A stretch of DNA of 64,000 bases from an uncultured Acetatifactor sp. Its GTDB lineage: Bacteria > Bacillota > Clostridia > Lachnospirales > Lachnospiraceae. The DNA lies in the NCBI GenBank assembly GCA_910577235.1, contig CAJTMX010000021.1, positions 5,042-69,041 of the forward strand, given 5' to 3'. Below, in pieces: positions 34,175 to 44,257 of the stretch; the stretch's first letter is position 1; the number at the start of each line of letters is the position of its first letter. Below the pieces are notes generated by a model that searched no databases, had not been told where the DNA came from, and worked only from the letters and a program-made list of their open reading frames with translations. Position numbers and translations under genes: made by a program.

Positions 34175-36277
34175 ATGTTAAATAAACTGGCATTTCGCAA
34201 TATGAAACGTTCCGCCAGAGATTATCTGGTGTATATTTTTACGATGACATTGGTCACTGCGCTTATGTATTCTTTTAACAGCCTGTTTTTTCAAAATGAC
34301 CTTGCGGCATACCTCCTTCTGGAAGAGGTAGACATGATGGCAGTGATGATCGGCCTATGCACGGTATTCATCGTTTTGATCGTAGCGTGGCTCATAGGTT
34401 ATATGGTCCGGTTCATGCTGGAAAAAAGGAGCATCGAATTCGGCATTTATCTGCTGCTGGGCATGAAAAAGAAAACCGTCTCCAGACTGTATATCCGCGA
34501 AAATATCCTGCTGGGCAGCGGGGCATTCCTCTTGGGCTGCCTGGTGGGCGTGCTGCTGCGGCAGTTTCTGCTCACCATTATGTTTTCCATGTTTAAAATG
34601 GAGTATCACCTGCATTTTTCCTTAAGCCGCGAGACCGTTCTGACCACCCTGTTCTGCTATGGCGGATGTTATCTGCTGGCGCTGATCAGATGCAGAAACA
34701 AATTTAAGAAAATGAATATTCAAGCGCTCATGAACGCCAAACGTCAAAATGAGGTGATCCGGGAAAAGCATGAAAAGGTAAAGCAGCTGATCCTGCCTCT
34801 GTCTATTGTCTTTATTTTTCTGTTCTGGGCTATCTTCGGCATGCTGGCGGGCACCTTGGAAATCCTCCTGTTCCTGATTGGCCTGGTGCTGACGATCTAC
34901 CTCTTTTATACCGGTCTCTCCGCGTGGATTATCTGCTATGTGCGCAAAAAGGGAAACGGCATTTACCATGGGCAGAACCTGTTCTTGCTGCGGCAGTTCG
35001 CCTCCAAGATACGCACCATGCAATTTACTCTGGGAACGCTGACTTCTCTGTTTACCCTGGCGCTGATGGGCGCTTCCATCGCCTTACTGTTCAGCGCCTA
35101 TGAAAATACGGTTCTGGAGGACAAATTTCCCTTTGACGTCCAGATATTCAACCGGGAAACCGAATATGATTTTGAAGAGGAAAGAGCCTTGATAGATTCT
35201 CTTGGAACCGATGCCGAATACTTTACTTACCATATCTATACGGACGGGGAAATCCAGGTCAACACCTGGATTCTGACCCATCTGCGTACCTGGGGAGACC
35301 GGTACCGCGGGGAGGACGGAACGCCGGACTTATCCAAAATTCAGGACACCCTACAGTACGAGACATATTATTATGTTTATGATACCTATATGGGCCTGTC
35401 AGACTATAACCGTCTGCGGAATATGCTGGGGTATGCCCCGGTCTCACTGACAGACGGGGAATATCTGGTGCAGACTAAGCCCCGTCTCCATCAGGAGTTG
35501 CTGGATATTGGACAGTCCCTGCGTATCCAGGATGGGACAGGGCAGCGACTGCTTACCTGCGCCGGAGTTGTGAGCGTTCCCTTTTCCCAAGACGGGCATA
35601 ATGGGGCGGATTATCTGGTGGTGGTGCCGGATGCCGTCTTAGGGCGAATGATGCCCTATTACTCCGAGCTGGCGGCGGCTGTTCCGGGGGAAATTTCCGT
35701 AGAACTGCATTACATGCTGGAGGATCTGGAAGGGGATACAGTTATACCCGGCTCTCTGGAAGATTATTGGATGAGAACCGAGCCAAGACCGGCATCGGAT
35801 TTCTCCATAGGATCAGATAATATTGTTTCGTACACAGAAGTCTATCTGGTGCGGGACGTTTTGATCTCCGAACTGAAATATATACTGAGCTCGATGATCA
35901 TTCCTCTGTTTTATATGGGACTGGTATTTGTCTGTGTGGCTATGACGGTTCTGTCCGTGCAGCAGCTGAGCGATTCCGCAAAGTATAAATTCCGCTATGA
36001 TGTGCTGGCCAAACTGGGATTAAACAGAAAGCAGCTGCGGGGGCTGATCCTGCGGCAGATGGCGGCCTACTACCTCTGTCCTGCCATACTGGCCATGATC
36101 ATCAGCGGTAAAATGATCCTGGCCGTCAGCAACGGTTTTGTGGAAATGACAGGCGTCCCCTCCGCGCCGGGAGGATTCTTTCTGAAAAGCATCGCTCTGT
36201 TTTTCGGTATCTATCTGGTGTATTTTGTGATGACATATATAAGTTTTCGGAAAAATGTGGAGGTAACACAGTTATAA
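34175..36277 (+). CDS. Bce-type ABC transporter permease
   Basis: A 700-residue FtsX-superfamily permease. It starts with a helix after the NMKRSARDYLVYIF motif, shows about ten hydrophobic segments, and has a large extracellular domain (about 310-560) before the last three helices. This matches BceB, where the extracellular domain recognises the drug-lipid complex. It lies directly after the ATPase gene. Which peptide it recognises cannot be told from sequence. Confidence 0.92.
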   Translation: MLNKLAFRNMKRSARDYLVYIFTMTLVTALMYSFNSLFFQNDLAAYLLLEEVDMMAVMIGLCTVFIVLIVAWLIGYMVRFMLEKRSIEFGIYLLLGMKKKTVSRLYIRENILLGSGAFLLGCLVGVLLRQFLLTIMFSMFKMEYHLHFSLSRETVLTTLFCYGGCYLLALIRCRNKFKKMNIQALMNAKRQNEVIREKHEKVKQLILPLSIVFIFLFWAIFGMLAGTLEILLFLIGLVLTIYLFYTGLSAWIICYVRKKGNGIYHGQNLFLLRQFASKIRTMQFTLGTLTSLFTLALMGASIALLFSAYENTVLEDKFPFDVQIFNRETEYDFEEERALIDSLGTDAEYFTYHIYTDGEIQVNTWILTHLRTWGDRYRGEDGTPDLSKIQDTLQYETYYYVYDTYMGLSDYNRLRNMLGYAPVSLTDGEYLVQTKPRLHQELLDIGQSLRIQDGTGQRLLTCAGVVSVPFSQDGHNGADYLVVVPDAVLGRMMPYYSELAAAVPGEISVELHYMLEDLEGDTVIPGSLEDYWMRTEPRPASDFSIGSDNIVSYTEVYLVRDVLISELKYILSSMIIPLFYMGLVFVCVAMTVLSVQQLSDSAKYKFRYDVLAKLGLNRKQLRGLILRQMAAYYLCPAILAMIISGKMILAVSNGFVEMTGVPSAPGGFFLKSIALFFGIYLVYFVMTYISFRKNVEVTQL

Positions 36278-36325
36278 GGTTATCTCACGGCACATTACCT
36301 GTCCGCATCGTGCGGTTTTCTGTTG

Positions 36326-36354
36326 TTGTGATCGGGAATCAAATATTGTATAAT
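36326..36354 (+). promoter_or_regulatory. Promoter of hflK
   Basis: TTGTGA, a 17-nt spacer and a perfect TATAAT, 75 nt before the start codon. Confidence 0.65.
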
Positions 36355-36428
36355 GCAGTTAACATTAAAACACTAACCGCCATTGCGCAGCCAAAGCGCA
36401 ATGGGACACCAGAAAGGAAGTATGACAC

Positions 36429-37502
36429 ATGATGAAAGATTCCCGCCGCAACAGGCAAAACGGATTTCAGACCATGGGACCGGACGGAAACTGGCAGAAG
36501 AGCAGTGCAGACACAGCAAAACCTCTGCGTTCCGCCGGAAAAATAATTGGCATATGCGCCCTGATCGCCGTGGTACTGATCCTTATATTCGGCTCCACCT
36601 ATCAGATCCGTGAACAGGAGCAGGCAGTGCTGATCACTTTAGGACAGGCCAGCGCCGTGACAGAACCGGGCCTGCATTTTAAGATTCCCTTCATCCAGCA
36701 TGTGAGGAAGGTGAACACGACGATCCAGGGTTTTTCCATAGGCTATGATGTGGACGACTACAACAACAGTACTGCCAATGAGTCTCTGATGATCACCTCG
36801 GATTACAACTTCGTCAATGTAGATTTTTTCGTGGAATACCGCTACAGCGATCCTGTCAAGGCGCTTTACTCCTCCAAGGAGCCGGTAAATATCCTGAAAA
36901 ACATTTCCCAGAGCTGTATCCGTACCGTTATCAGCAGCTACACGGTGGATGATGTGCTGACCACCGGAAAGAACGAAATACAGGCGGCGATCAAGTCCAG
37001 GATCATAGATCAGCTGGAGCAGCAGGATCTGGGAATTCAGCTGGTGAATATCACGATACAGGATTCCGAACCGCCCACCGCGGAGGTCATGGAGGCCTTC
37101 AAGGCTGTGGAGACCGCCAAGCAGGGCAAGGAGACAGCGCTGAACAACGCCAACAAGTACCGCAACGAGCAGCTCCCGCAGGCACAGGCCAGAGTGGACG
37201 GCATCATCAAGGATGCGGAGGCCAGAAAGACGGAGCGTATCAATGAGGCGACCGCCCAGGTGGCCCGGTTCAACGCCATGTACGAAGAGTATGTAAAGAA
37301 TCCCACGATCACCAGACAGCGTATGTTTTTTGAGGCTATGGAGGAAGTGCTGCCGGATCTGAAAGTCATAATCGAGAGCCCCGACGGCGATATGCAGACC
37401 ATCTACCCCATTGATTCCTTTGTAAGCCCCGGTCAGGACAACGGCTCTGCCGGCCCTACTGCGCCGTCTGCGGATTATAACGTACCTGTGGCTAACGAGT
37501 AG
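36429..37502 (+). CDS. hflK: HflK-like SPFH/band 7 membrane protein
   Basis: A 357-residue protein with an N-terminal cytoplasmic part, one membrane helix (about 38-57) and an SPFH domain starting YQIREQEQAVLITLGQ, followed by a long coiled coil (about 215-300) rich in Glu/Ala/Arg. In other bacteria HflK and HflC form a cage around FtsH. It sits 131 nt upstream of the HflC-like gene. ftsH is at 55.5 kb in this window, not adjacent. The second codon is also ATG. Confidence 0.88.
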   Translation: MMKDSRRNRQNGFQTMGPDGNWQKSSADTAKPLRSAGKIIGICALIAVVLILIFGSTYQIREQEQAVLITLGQASAVTEPGLHFKIPFIQHVRKVNTTIQGFSIGYDVDDYNNSTANESLMITSDYNFVNVDFFVEYRYSDPVKALYSSKEPVNILKNISQSCIRTVISSYTVDDVLTTGKNEIQAAIKSRIIDQLEQQDLGIQLVNITIQDSEPPTAEVMEAFKAVETAKQGKETALNNANKYRNEQLPQAQARVDGIIKDAEARKTERINEATAQVARFNAMYEEYVKNPTITRQRMFFEAMEEVLPDLKVIIESPDGDMQTIYPIDSFVSPGQDNGSAGPTAPSADYNVPVANE

Positions 37503-37520
37503 GTCCCGGTCTATGCGGTG

Positions 37521-37539
37521 TCGCAGGCGCATCCTGCGA
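37521..37539. other. Stem-loop between hflK and hflC
   Basis: TCGCAGG and CCTGCGA form a 7-bp stem with a 5-nt loop and no T-run. It could limit readthrough or protect the upstream message. Confidence 0.4.
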
Positions 37540-37633
37540 TATGCCGGAACACAAATATAGATTGTCATGCCCGCAGAAACGGGTGTAACCAATTGCTCAC
37601 CTGTCAACTGCAGGTATGCGGAAAGAGGTAATT

Positions 37634-38503
37634 ATGAAAAATTTCAGAAATGCAGCCGTTGTCGTTGTCGTACTGATCTTGCTGATTATCGGCGCTAACA
37701 GCTTAGTCATCACCAATGAAAATCAATACAGCCTGATACGCCAGTTTGGCAAAGTGGACCATGTCATAGACCGTGCGGGCGTCAGCTTAAAAATCCCTTT
37801 TATACAGAGTGTGGATACCCTGCCAAAGGAAACATTATTGTATGATCTGTCCTCCTCGGACGTGATCACCAGCGACAAAAAGACTATGATCTGTAACAGC
37901 TACGTGCTGTGGCACATCACTGACCCCCTGCTTTTTGCCCAGACTCTGAATTCCTCCATCGGCAGCGCTGAGGGACGTCTGGACACCGTGGTTTACAATT
38001 CCACCAAAAACGTTATTTCCAGCACCACCCAGGACGAGGTGATCTCGGGACGAGACGGCGCTCTCTCCCAAGCCATCATTTCCAATATTGGAAACACGCT
38101 GGATCAGTATGGAATCGAGCTTTTATCCTTTGAGATCAAGCAGCTGGATCTGCCCAGCGACAACAAGGCAGCCGTGTACGAGCGCATGATCTCCGAGCGC
38201 GATAACATTGCCGCTACCTATACGGCGGAGGGCAGTTCCGAGGCGCAGATCATCCGCAACACCACGGACAAGGAAGTGACCGTTATGCTGTCAGAGGCGG
38301 AGAAAGAGGCTGAAATCCTTATCGCCGAGGGCGAGGCAGAGTACATGCGGATTCTGTCGGAGGCGTACGCAGACGAATCCAAGACCGAGTTCTACTCCTT
38401 TGTACGCAGCCTTGACGCCCTGAAGGCGTCTATGAAAGGGGGCAACAAGACCGTAATATTATCTCCCGATTCTCCCATCGCGGAAATTTTTTACGGCAGA
38501 TAA
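37634..38503 (+). CDS. hflC: HflC-like SPFH/band 7 membrane protein
   Basis: A 289-residue protein with an N-terminal helix (about 8-24), then ENQYSLIRQFGKV and an SPFH domain, and a C-terminal region with SEAEKEAEILIAEGEAEYM typical of HflC. It is the expected partner of HflK, regulating the FtsH protease from the outer face of the membrane. GAGGT precedes the ATG at 37634; an upstream in-frame ATG at 37616 has weaker support. A strong bidirectional terminator follows. Confidence 0.88.
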   Translation: MKNFRNAAVVVVVLILLIIGANSLVITNENQYSLIRQFGKVDHVIDRAGVSLKIPFIQSVDTLPKETLLYDLSSSDVITSDKKTMICNSYVLWHITDPLLFAQTLNSSIGSAEGRLDTVVYNSTKNVISSTTQDEVISGRDGALSQAIISNIGNTLDQYGIELLSFEIKQLDLPSDNKAAVYERMISERDNIAATYTAEGSSEAQIIRNTTDKEVTVMLSEAEKEAEILIAEGEAEYMRILSEAYADESKTEFYSFVRSLDALKASMKGGNKTVILSPDSPIAEIFYGR

Positions 38504-38523
38504 GTATAAAGCGGCTCTATTAG

Positions 38524-38557
38524 ACCGCCCCGGATGTATAGCGTCATCCGGGGCGGT
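38524..38557. terminator. Strong bidirectional terminator
   Basis: ACCGCCCCGGATG pairs perfectly with CATCCGGGGCGGT (13 bp) around an 8-nt loop. It sits between the convergent hflC and MATE stop codons and could serve both. Confidence 0.75.
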
Positions 38558-38566
38558 GTTGTATGC

Positions 38567-39937
38567 CTACCGGACTTTCTTGGTACTCCGGCGTATCTTA
38601 CTGAAGAATATGTAATATATTCCGAAAAGGACCGTAGTGATCACCCATGTCAGCGGATAGCTGAAAATGATGGAGCGGACACCGGGAATGCGGGGCACGG
38701 CTGCCATGATCCAGACCACGCGGATCAAACATACGCCTGTCAGACATATCAGTGTAGGTATCCAGCAATCTCCCACCCCCCGCAGAGCGCCGGAGAGAAT
38801 CTCAATGCAGATATAAGTTATATAGGTGGGCACCAAAAACCGTGTCATCTCCACCCCAATGCGCAATACCTCCGTGTCATCGGAAAAAAATGTATAAATC
38901 CCGCCGCAGGCCACATACAGAAAAGCGGACACTACCACTGTGGATACCACTGTCATACCCAGGCAGCTGCGAATCCCCTTTCTGACCCGGTCTATTTTTC
39001 CGGCGCCGTAGTTCTGCCCAACAAAAGTGGTAATGGCAATGCCGAAAGCACTGACGATCATCCAGAACACTACGTCCAGCTTGCCGTAAACGGTCCAGGC
39101 CGCCACCGTGTCTGTGCCCTCCCCATTGATGGCAGTCTGAATGATGATATTGGACAGGCTGTACATAACGGACTGCAGCCCGGCAGGAAAGCCTATACGG
39201 ATGATCCGTTTAAACATCCGCCAGTCAAAGCCGATTTTTTTCAGCTCCAGATGATGCATGTCCTTTGTTCGCATTAATACCCATATCACCAGCACGGCGC
39301 TAAGCAGCTGGGACAATATTGTAGCCAGCGCCGCTCCCGCCACTCCCATACGCAATATTACCACCAGCACGATATCCAGCACAATATTTGTAAGGCAGCT
39401 GGCGATCAGGAAATACAGCGGACGGCGGGAATCCCCCACTGCCCTGAGAATACCCGAACCCACATTGTAGACCAGATTGCCCACCATGCCCAAAAAGTAA
39501 ATCCGTATGTACATTGTAGCCGGTTCCAGCACATCGCCGGGTGTATCCATAGCCTGCAAGATCCAGGGAGCAGCCAGCAGGCCGCAGATCATCATGACCA
39601 TGCCGCCCACAAGGCTGAACGCTATGGCAGTATGTACCGCATAGCCCACCATCTCTTCCCTTTTCGCGCCGTAATATTGAGAGATGATCACCGTGGCGCC
39701 GCTGGCCAATCCCACAAAAAAGCCCACCAGCAGATTGATAACCGTGCCTGTGCCGCCCCCCACTGCGGACAGCGCCTCCTTGCCTACAAATCGCCCCACG
39801 ATCAGAGCGTCCGCCGCATTGTACAGCTGCTGAAAAAATGTTCCGAATAAAATCGGAAAGAAAAAGAGCAAAATCTGTTTCCAGATTACCCCCTCCGTTA
39901 TCGCATTTTTTTCTGCCACTGCCGCCTGTGTATCCAT
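38567..39937 (-). CDS. MATE-family efflux transporter
   Basis: A 456-residue protein with twelve hydrophobic segments in two homologous halves; PILFGTFFQQLYNAADALIV at the start and the matching GFPAGLQSVMYSLSN in the second half are typical MATE sequences. Such proteins export cationic compounds or metabolites using Na+ or H+; the substrate is unknown. It runs toward hflC. It lies downstream of the GNAT gene with 95 nt between them, so co-transcription is possible. Confidence 0.92.
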   Translation of the reverse strand: MDTQAAVAEKNAITEGVIWKQILLFFFPILFGTFFQQLYNAADALIVGRFVGKEALSAVGGGTGTVINLLVGFFVGLASGATVIISQYYGAKREEMVGYAVHTAIAFSLVGGMVMMICGLLAAPWILQAMDTPGDVLEPATMYIRIYFLGMVGNLVYNVGSGILRAVGDSRRPLYFLIASCLTNIVLDIVLVVILRMGVAGAALATILSQLLSAVLVIWVLMRTKDMHHLELKKIGFDWRMFKRIIRIGFPAGLQSVMYSLSNIIIQTAINGEGTDTVAAWTVYGKLDVVFWMIVSAFGIAITTFVGQNYGAGKIDRVRKGIRSCLGMTVVSTVVVSAFLYVACGGIYTFFSDDTEVLRIGVEMTRFLVPTYITYICIEILSGALRGVGDCWIPTLICLTGVCLIRVVWIMAAVPRIPGVRSIIFSYPLTWVITTVLFGIYYIFFSKIRRSTKKVR

Positions 39938-40032
39938 AATACTCTACCGCCTCCAAAAAATCACAATATTCTTTCATCCAAGCCGGAAAAACCCGCATTG
40001 CTTTCTGATTCCCTGCCACTCAATGCACGAAA

Positions 40033-40989
40033 CTATCCGGATTGATATACCATATATACAAACCGCTCCCGCCGTCCGTTCTGTTCCATCTCCACCGGCG
40101 GGAACCGAAATTCCCCTGCTCTATGCCCTCCGACAGGGGGCATCTGCTCTCTGAATCCTAATGTGCGGCACAAGTGCAGTGAAACACTGTTGTCCTCATG
40201 CACCAGCGCCTGTATCCTCTCAAATCCAAGCTGTTTTTGGGCATACTCCAAAACTCCCGCGCATACTTCCCCGGCCAGTCCCCGGCCCTGCCACTTACAG
40301 CCGATGACAAAACCCAGTTCGGGAAGTTCATAGCCTTCCCGGGCACTTAGTCCCGCCCGTCCCACCACGGCCCCACTGCGGCGGTCCAGCACCGTCCATA
40401 CACCGTATTCATAAAATGAATACACCAGCCTGCGATAGTCTCTGACATAACGGCGCTCGGCCTCCGGGGTGGGATAGAGCCGCTCCGTGTACCGGGTAAG
40501 TTCCGGGGCCTGGTACATCTCCCAGAAACTGTCCACATCCTCCTCCACCGTCTCCCGGAGCCAGCAGCGCTCTGTGACAAGAATTTCCCATGGCAGATTA
40601 TGACATCGCCTGTATACCCGTTCCAGATACTCGGTTTCCGTTTCCTCCGGCTCCTGCAGCGCATAGCGGGCATTGCCAAAATCTTCGTTCGCGTTATCAG
40701 GGTGAAGATATATCAGCACCGGCGGTTCCCTGCCGCTTTCCTCCGCCAAAGAGGAATACACTCCTGCATCGTCTGTGAGATACAATATCCCTTCCTCCTC
40801 TTCCGGCGAAAGAAGTCCCTGATTTTTTCTGTATTCCCACAGCTCTTCGGATAACATCACCTGACAATCGATACCTTCGTCCTTCAACTGCCTGCACAGC
40901 GACATCAGCGGAGCCAGTCTCTCCGCCCACTTCAGCGCTATCAGACATTTTTTCAGATAAAATACTCCCTGCTCGATCACCTGCTCCAT
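40033..40989 (-). CDS. Two-part protein with C-terminal GNAT acetyltransferase domain
   Basis: A 318-residue protein. The C-terminal half (about 145-300) is a RimJ/RimL-like GNAT domain: LRETVEEDVDSFWEMY, ELGFVIGCKWQGRGLAGEV for acetyl-CoA binding, and NSVSLHLCRTLGF. The N-terminal half (about 1-130) is a separate alpha/beta-like region I do not recognise. The substrate is unknown. I use the ATG at 40989, 5 nt after GAGG; the ATG at 41052 has no ribosome site. Confidence 0.8.
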   Translation of the reverse strand: MEQVIEQGVFYLKKCLIALKWAERLAPLMSLCRQLKDEGIDCQVMLSEELWEYRKNQGLLSPEEEEGILYLTDDAGVYSSLAEESGREPPVLIYLHPDNANEDFGNARYALQEPEETETEYLERVYRRCHNLPWEILVTERCWLRETVEEDVDSFWEMYQAPELTRYTERLYPTPEAERRYVRDYRRLVYSFYEYGVWTVLDRRSGAVVGRAGLSAREGYELPELGFVIGCKWQGRGLAGEVCAGVLEYAQKQLGFERIQALVHEDNSVSLHLCRTLGFREQMPPVGGHRAGEFRFPPVEMEQNGRRERFVYMVYQSG

Positions 40990-41183
40990 CATTTCCTCTT
41001 TCCGGCACAGCGCGGATTGCCCCGCACTGTCATATAGCCCCTCCCAAAGCATATTGTTGCAAAAAAGCTTTACGTGCGGGAATTTTTAGGCTATCATTAT
41101 AGACAGGGCAGTTGACATCAATATCTTTATCTCTGCCCTCTCTGAACATTATAACAAAAATTTACTCAGAAAGGTAGAAAATT

Positions 41184-41708
41184 ATGGCACAGAATCCTAT
41201 TGTAACGATTACCATGGAAGACGGCGGCGTAATCAAGGCCGAATTGTTCCCCGAGAACGCTCCCAACACAGTGAATAACTTTATCAGTCTGATCCAGAAG
41301 AAATTCTATGACGGGCTGATCTTTCACAGAGTCATCAAGGGCTTTATGATTCAGGGCGGTTGCCCTGAGGGCAGCGGCATGGGTGATCCCGGCTACAGCA
41401 TTAAGGGAGAATTTTCCCAGAACGGATTTTCCAACGACTTAAAACATACGCCTGGCGTACTGTCCATGGCCAGAAGCATGATGCCCGACTCCGCGGGATC
41501 ACAGTTTTTTATCATGCATAAAAACGCACCTCACTTAGACGGCGCATATGCGGCTTTCGGAAAAGTGACCGAGGGCATGGACGTGGTAAACCGCATTGCG
41601 GAAACCTCCACCGACAGCGCTTCTGACAGGCCCTATGAAAATCAAGTGATGAAGAGCGTGACCGTGGATACTTTCGGCGTGACGTACCCGGAACCCGAAA
41701 AGCTGTAA
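41184..41708 (+). CDS. Cyclophilin-type peptidyl-prolyl isomerase
   Basis: A 174-residue cyclophilin that speeds cis-trans isomerisation of X-Pro bonds. FHRVIKGFMIQGG, SAGSQFFIMHKNAPHLDG and AFGKVTEGMDVV include the catalytic Arg, Phe and Gln positions. There is no signal peptide, so it is cytoplasmic. The gene has an AAAGG site and appears to be transcribed alone. The 206-bp gap after it contains only a hairpin. Confidence 0.93.
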   Translation: MAQNPIVTITMEDGGVIKAELFPENAPNTVNNFISLIQKKFYDGLIFHRVIKGFMIQGGCPEGSGMGDPGYSIKGEFSQNGFSNDLKHTPGVLSMARSMMPDSAGSQFFIMHKNAPHLDGAYAAFGKVTEGMDVVNRIAETSTDSASDRPYENQVMKSVTVDTFGVTYPEPEKL

Positions 41709-41865
41709 ATGTATGCGGTTGTTCATATTTTGTTTACAAAACCTTCAATTTTTTTTCAAATCCTCATAATGATTTGGACATTTCTATCCCATATACTAGT
41801 ATCAAACAAAGGAAGAACACCGCTAAATACAGTTATCTGTTCATTAATAAAACTTTTTCATAATA

Positions 41866-41893
41866 ATGCCAAGGGAAGCGATTCCCTTGGCAT
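41866..41893. terminator. Hairpin between cyclophilin and solute-binding-like gene
   Basis: ATGCCAAGGGAA pairs perfectly with TTCCCTTGGCAT around GCGA. It lies between two convergent genes, with interrupted T-runs on both sides, so it may act in both directions. Confidence 0.65.
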
Positions 41894-41914
41894 CCTCCCT
41901 TTTATGGGGATTTC

Positions 41915-44257
41915 CTATCGGTTTTCATTTATATATACCTGCACGCGTCTGTTGATGACCTCGGCCGCCTCCCTGGCGGTTTTATCCCCCTCCATATAAG
42001 CCTGCGCCTCCTCCCAGATAATATTCAGCAGTTGAAAATCCGCATCTGAAGCAGGAACACAGCTCTCCAAAAATCGCTTACAATCATGCAGCACCGTAGT
42101 TCCGTCATCCCTTATCTGCAGAGGATTTCCATGCCAGAGAGCGTCCACATCCTCCCCGTAGATCTCCTTTTCCTGAGGCGTCAGATACTGTATGTCTTCC
42201 AGGCACAGTTTTCGCACCGAAAGCCTCTGGTTAAATTGTGCCTGGACATTCTGTATTTTTTCGCTCAGAAGGCATTCCAGATAGATGCCCGCCTTCTCCG
42301 GATCTGCATTGCGGTTTACCACTACTACGCCGTCGCACTGCAGATAATTGCCGTTTCCGCTTTCCGTTGGATATCCTACATGGTGTACGTCCTCTCCGTA
42401 CATGTCATAGGTTTCGATCATACTGGACACAGAGCGCCAGGAGCCGTCCGTGGTCGCCAGAGCGCCGCCGACTCCCAGCCCCAATTCGCCGTCGCCGTCT
42501 TTTCTACCGTACAGTTTGGCACATTCCAAAATTTTAAGAAACCGTTCATCCTCAAAATGGCATTCGCCGGTTTCCCCATCAACCAGAAAGGAATCCTCCA
42601 GACTGTATTCTATCATAATATTTATGCATGCCTGGGGATAATAGCCAGAAAATGCCTGCACAAACATGCCGGTGAAATCCCCTGTATCCATCAGTTCCAG
42701 TACGTCGTCCACCGTCCAGGTGTCTCCGGGCCATACATCGTCTTTGACCATCAGACTATGAACTTCTATTTCCGGTGGAATGCCCACCAGCGTATCGGAG
42801 ACAGTGCCTGTTTCCAGCACCCCGGGTATCACCTGGTCCAAAAGTTCCTGAGGCAGCAGCGCCCGTAGATCCATCAGCGCATTGTTTTGCTGTAGCAGTT
42901 TCATATCCTCCAGAGATACGTACAGGATATCCGGGCCGCCTCCCGTCATGATCTGTGTTATGATCTGTGTGCGGTATTCTTCCGCGTCTCTGTTTCCCCG
43001 ATTTTCATAGTCAAAATGGCATCCCGGGTTTTTCCTCTCCACCCTGGCCGCCGCAGTCCGTACCCTGCCTGCTGTCTCCTCGGCCAGACTGACAATCCGC
43101 ACCGCCTCCGCCGTCTCCTGCCTCTCCCTGGTCAGTATCAGTGCCCAATCTTCTTCCTCCTCCTCAATATTCCCCCACATGCGAAGTACAGGCACGCCGT
43201 CTTTACGAAAAGTCATGGCGGTGTCCATCACATTGTCCACACCGTTTTCCCGTAGCCCAAACACGGTTTTTCTCTCCCCGGAAACAACATTCCACCTCAC
43301 GATGCTGTCGGGAAGTCCATAGTATAAGTCGTTTCCCTGCATCCCGTAGAGCCTGAATATTTCTCCTGCTTTCAGTTCCGCCAGGGTCACGGCCCTTTTT
43401 TCCTCCAGATCAAACCACAGGATACGGCTGCTTTCCCGGCTGCTTACAGGGAAAAGCAGCTCGCCCTCCTCCGTCCGGATCGGATCGCCAAACTGCTCCT
43501 TCTCCCCCAGAGTCTCTTCCAGCAGCAGCTCGCCCTCCCGGTTCAGAACACACAGAGACTGGTAGGGCCGCTCTCCCGACTGTCTCCGGGCATACAGATT
43601 ACCGGCTCCGTCACAGATACAGTCTCCCACCACAATACTGCTGCCACCCTCCGTCAGCAGTTCTCTCTCCCGATAGACCGGTAATACATCCACAATCTTT
43701 GGGGGGGCTCCGTCAAGCCGCGTATAGATCATTTCATTTTTGTCAAAATAAATACCGTCGCTCTTTTCCTCATCAAAGTGAAAAGATACTCTCTGCAATA
43801 CCAGCGTACCGTCCGCCATTACGCAGCCGTTCCACAGATAGGAACCCTCCGTATCTGCCAGACCCAGCCTCTCCGGCGTCAGTTCCGTCAGACTGCTCTC
43901 ACCGGTTTCCAGATCGCAGCACTCCAAATACCACAAAGAAATATCGCCGGAATCGCTCAGGAAACTACGAAGCCTGTATGCGCTCATATCGTATATACCC
44001 AATTCCTTGGGCCACCCGTATTCTTTGTTGTCCGTGGGAATCTCTCTGTGGGTCACAGGTATATATTCCTCCACCCACAGCCCTTGCTCCTCCTCCGTCT
44101 GCCCGTTCACTGCAAATCCGACGGTTTCCCAACAGGGGGCTTTCACGGCGGTGTTTTCCTGCCCCGTGCCGCCGCAGGTGGTCAGCCCCAACAGTCCGGC
44201 CGTGATAAGGAGACCGGCAGCGCGTATCCATTTTGCGTATACGTTCCATGAAGACAT
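41915..44257 (-). CDS. Orphan propeller/solute-binding-like lipoprotein
   Basis: A 780-residue exported protein with a signal peptide and probable lipobox LTTC. The first half (about 45-400) is beta-rich with repeated strand motifs suggesting a propeller. The second half resembles an extracellular solute-binding domain: AAARVERKNPGCHFD, GGGPDILYVSLEDM, IGYP-like VGYPTESGNGNY. The end, YMEGDKTAREAAEVINRRVQVY, matches the two proteins at 58-63 kb. No ABC permease or ATPase is near, so transport is unproven. AGGAGG is 7 nt before the ATG at 44257. The ligand is unknown. Confidence 0.78.
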   Translation of the reverse strand: MSSWNVYAKWIRAAGLLITAGLLGLTTCGGTGQENTAVKAPCWETVGFAVNGQTEEEQGLWVEEYIPVTHREIPTDNKEYGWPKELGIYDMSAYRLRSFLSDSGDISLWYLECCDLETGESSLTELTPERLGLADTEGSYLWNGCVMADGTLVLQRVSFHFDEEKSDGIYFDKNEMIYTRLDGAPPKIVDVLPVYRERELLTEGGSSIVVGDCICDGAGNLYARRQSGERPYQSLCVLNREGELLLEETLGEKEQFGDPIRTEEGELLFPVSSRESSRILWFDLEEKRAVTLAELKAGEIFRLYGMQGNDLYYGLPDSIVRWNVVSGERKTVFGLRENGVDNVMDTAMTFRKDGVPVLRMWGNIEEEEEDWALILTRERQETAEAVRIVSLAEETAGRVRTAAARVERKNPGCHFDYENRGNRDAEEYRTQIITQIMTGGGPDILYVSLEDMKLLQQNNALMDLRALLPQELLDQVIPGVLETGTVSDTLVGIPPEIEVHSLMVKDDVWPGDTWTVDDVLELMDTGDFTGMFVQAFSGYYPQACINIMIEYSLEDSFLVDGETGECHFEDERFLKILECAKLYGRKDGDGELGLGVGGALATTDGSWRSVSSMIETYDMYGEDVHHVGYPTESGNGNYLQCDGVVVVNRNADPEKAGIYLECLLSEKIQNVQAQFNQRLSVRKLCLEDIQYLTPQEKEIYGEDVDALWHGNPLQIRDDGTTVLHDCKRFLESCVPASDADFQLLNIIWEEAQAYMEGDKTAREAAEVINRRVQVYINENR

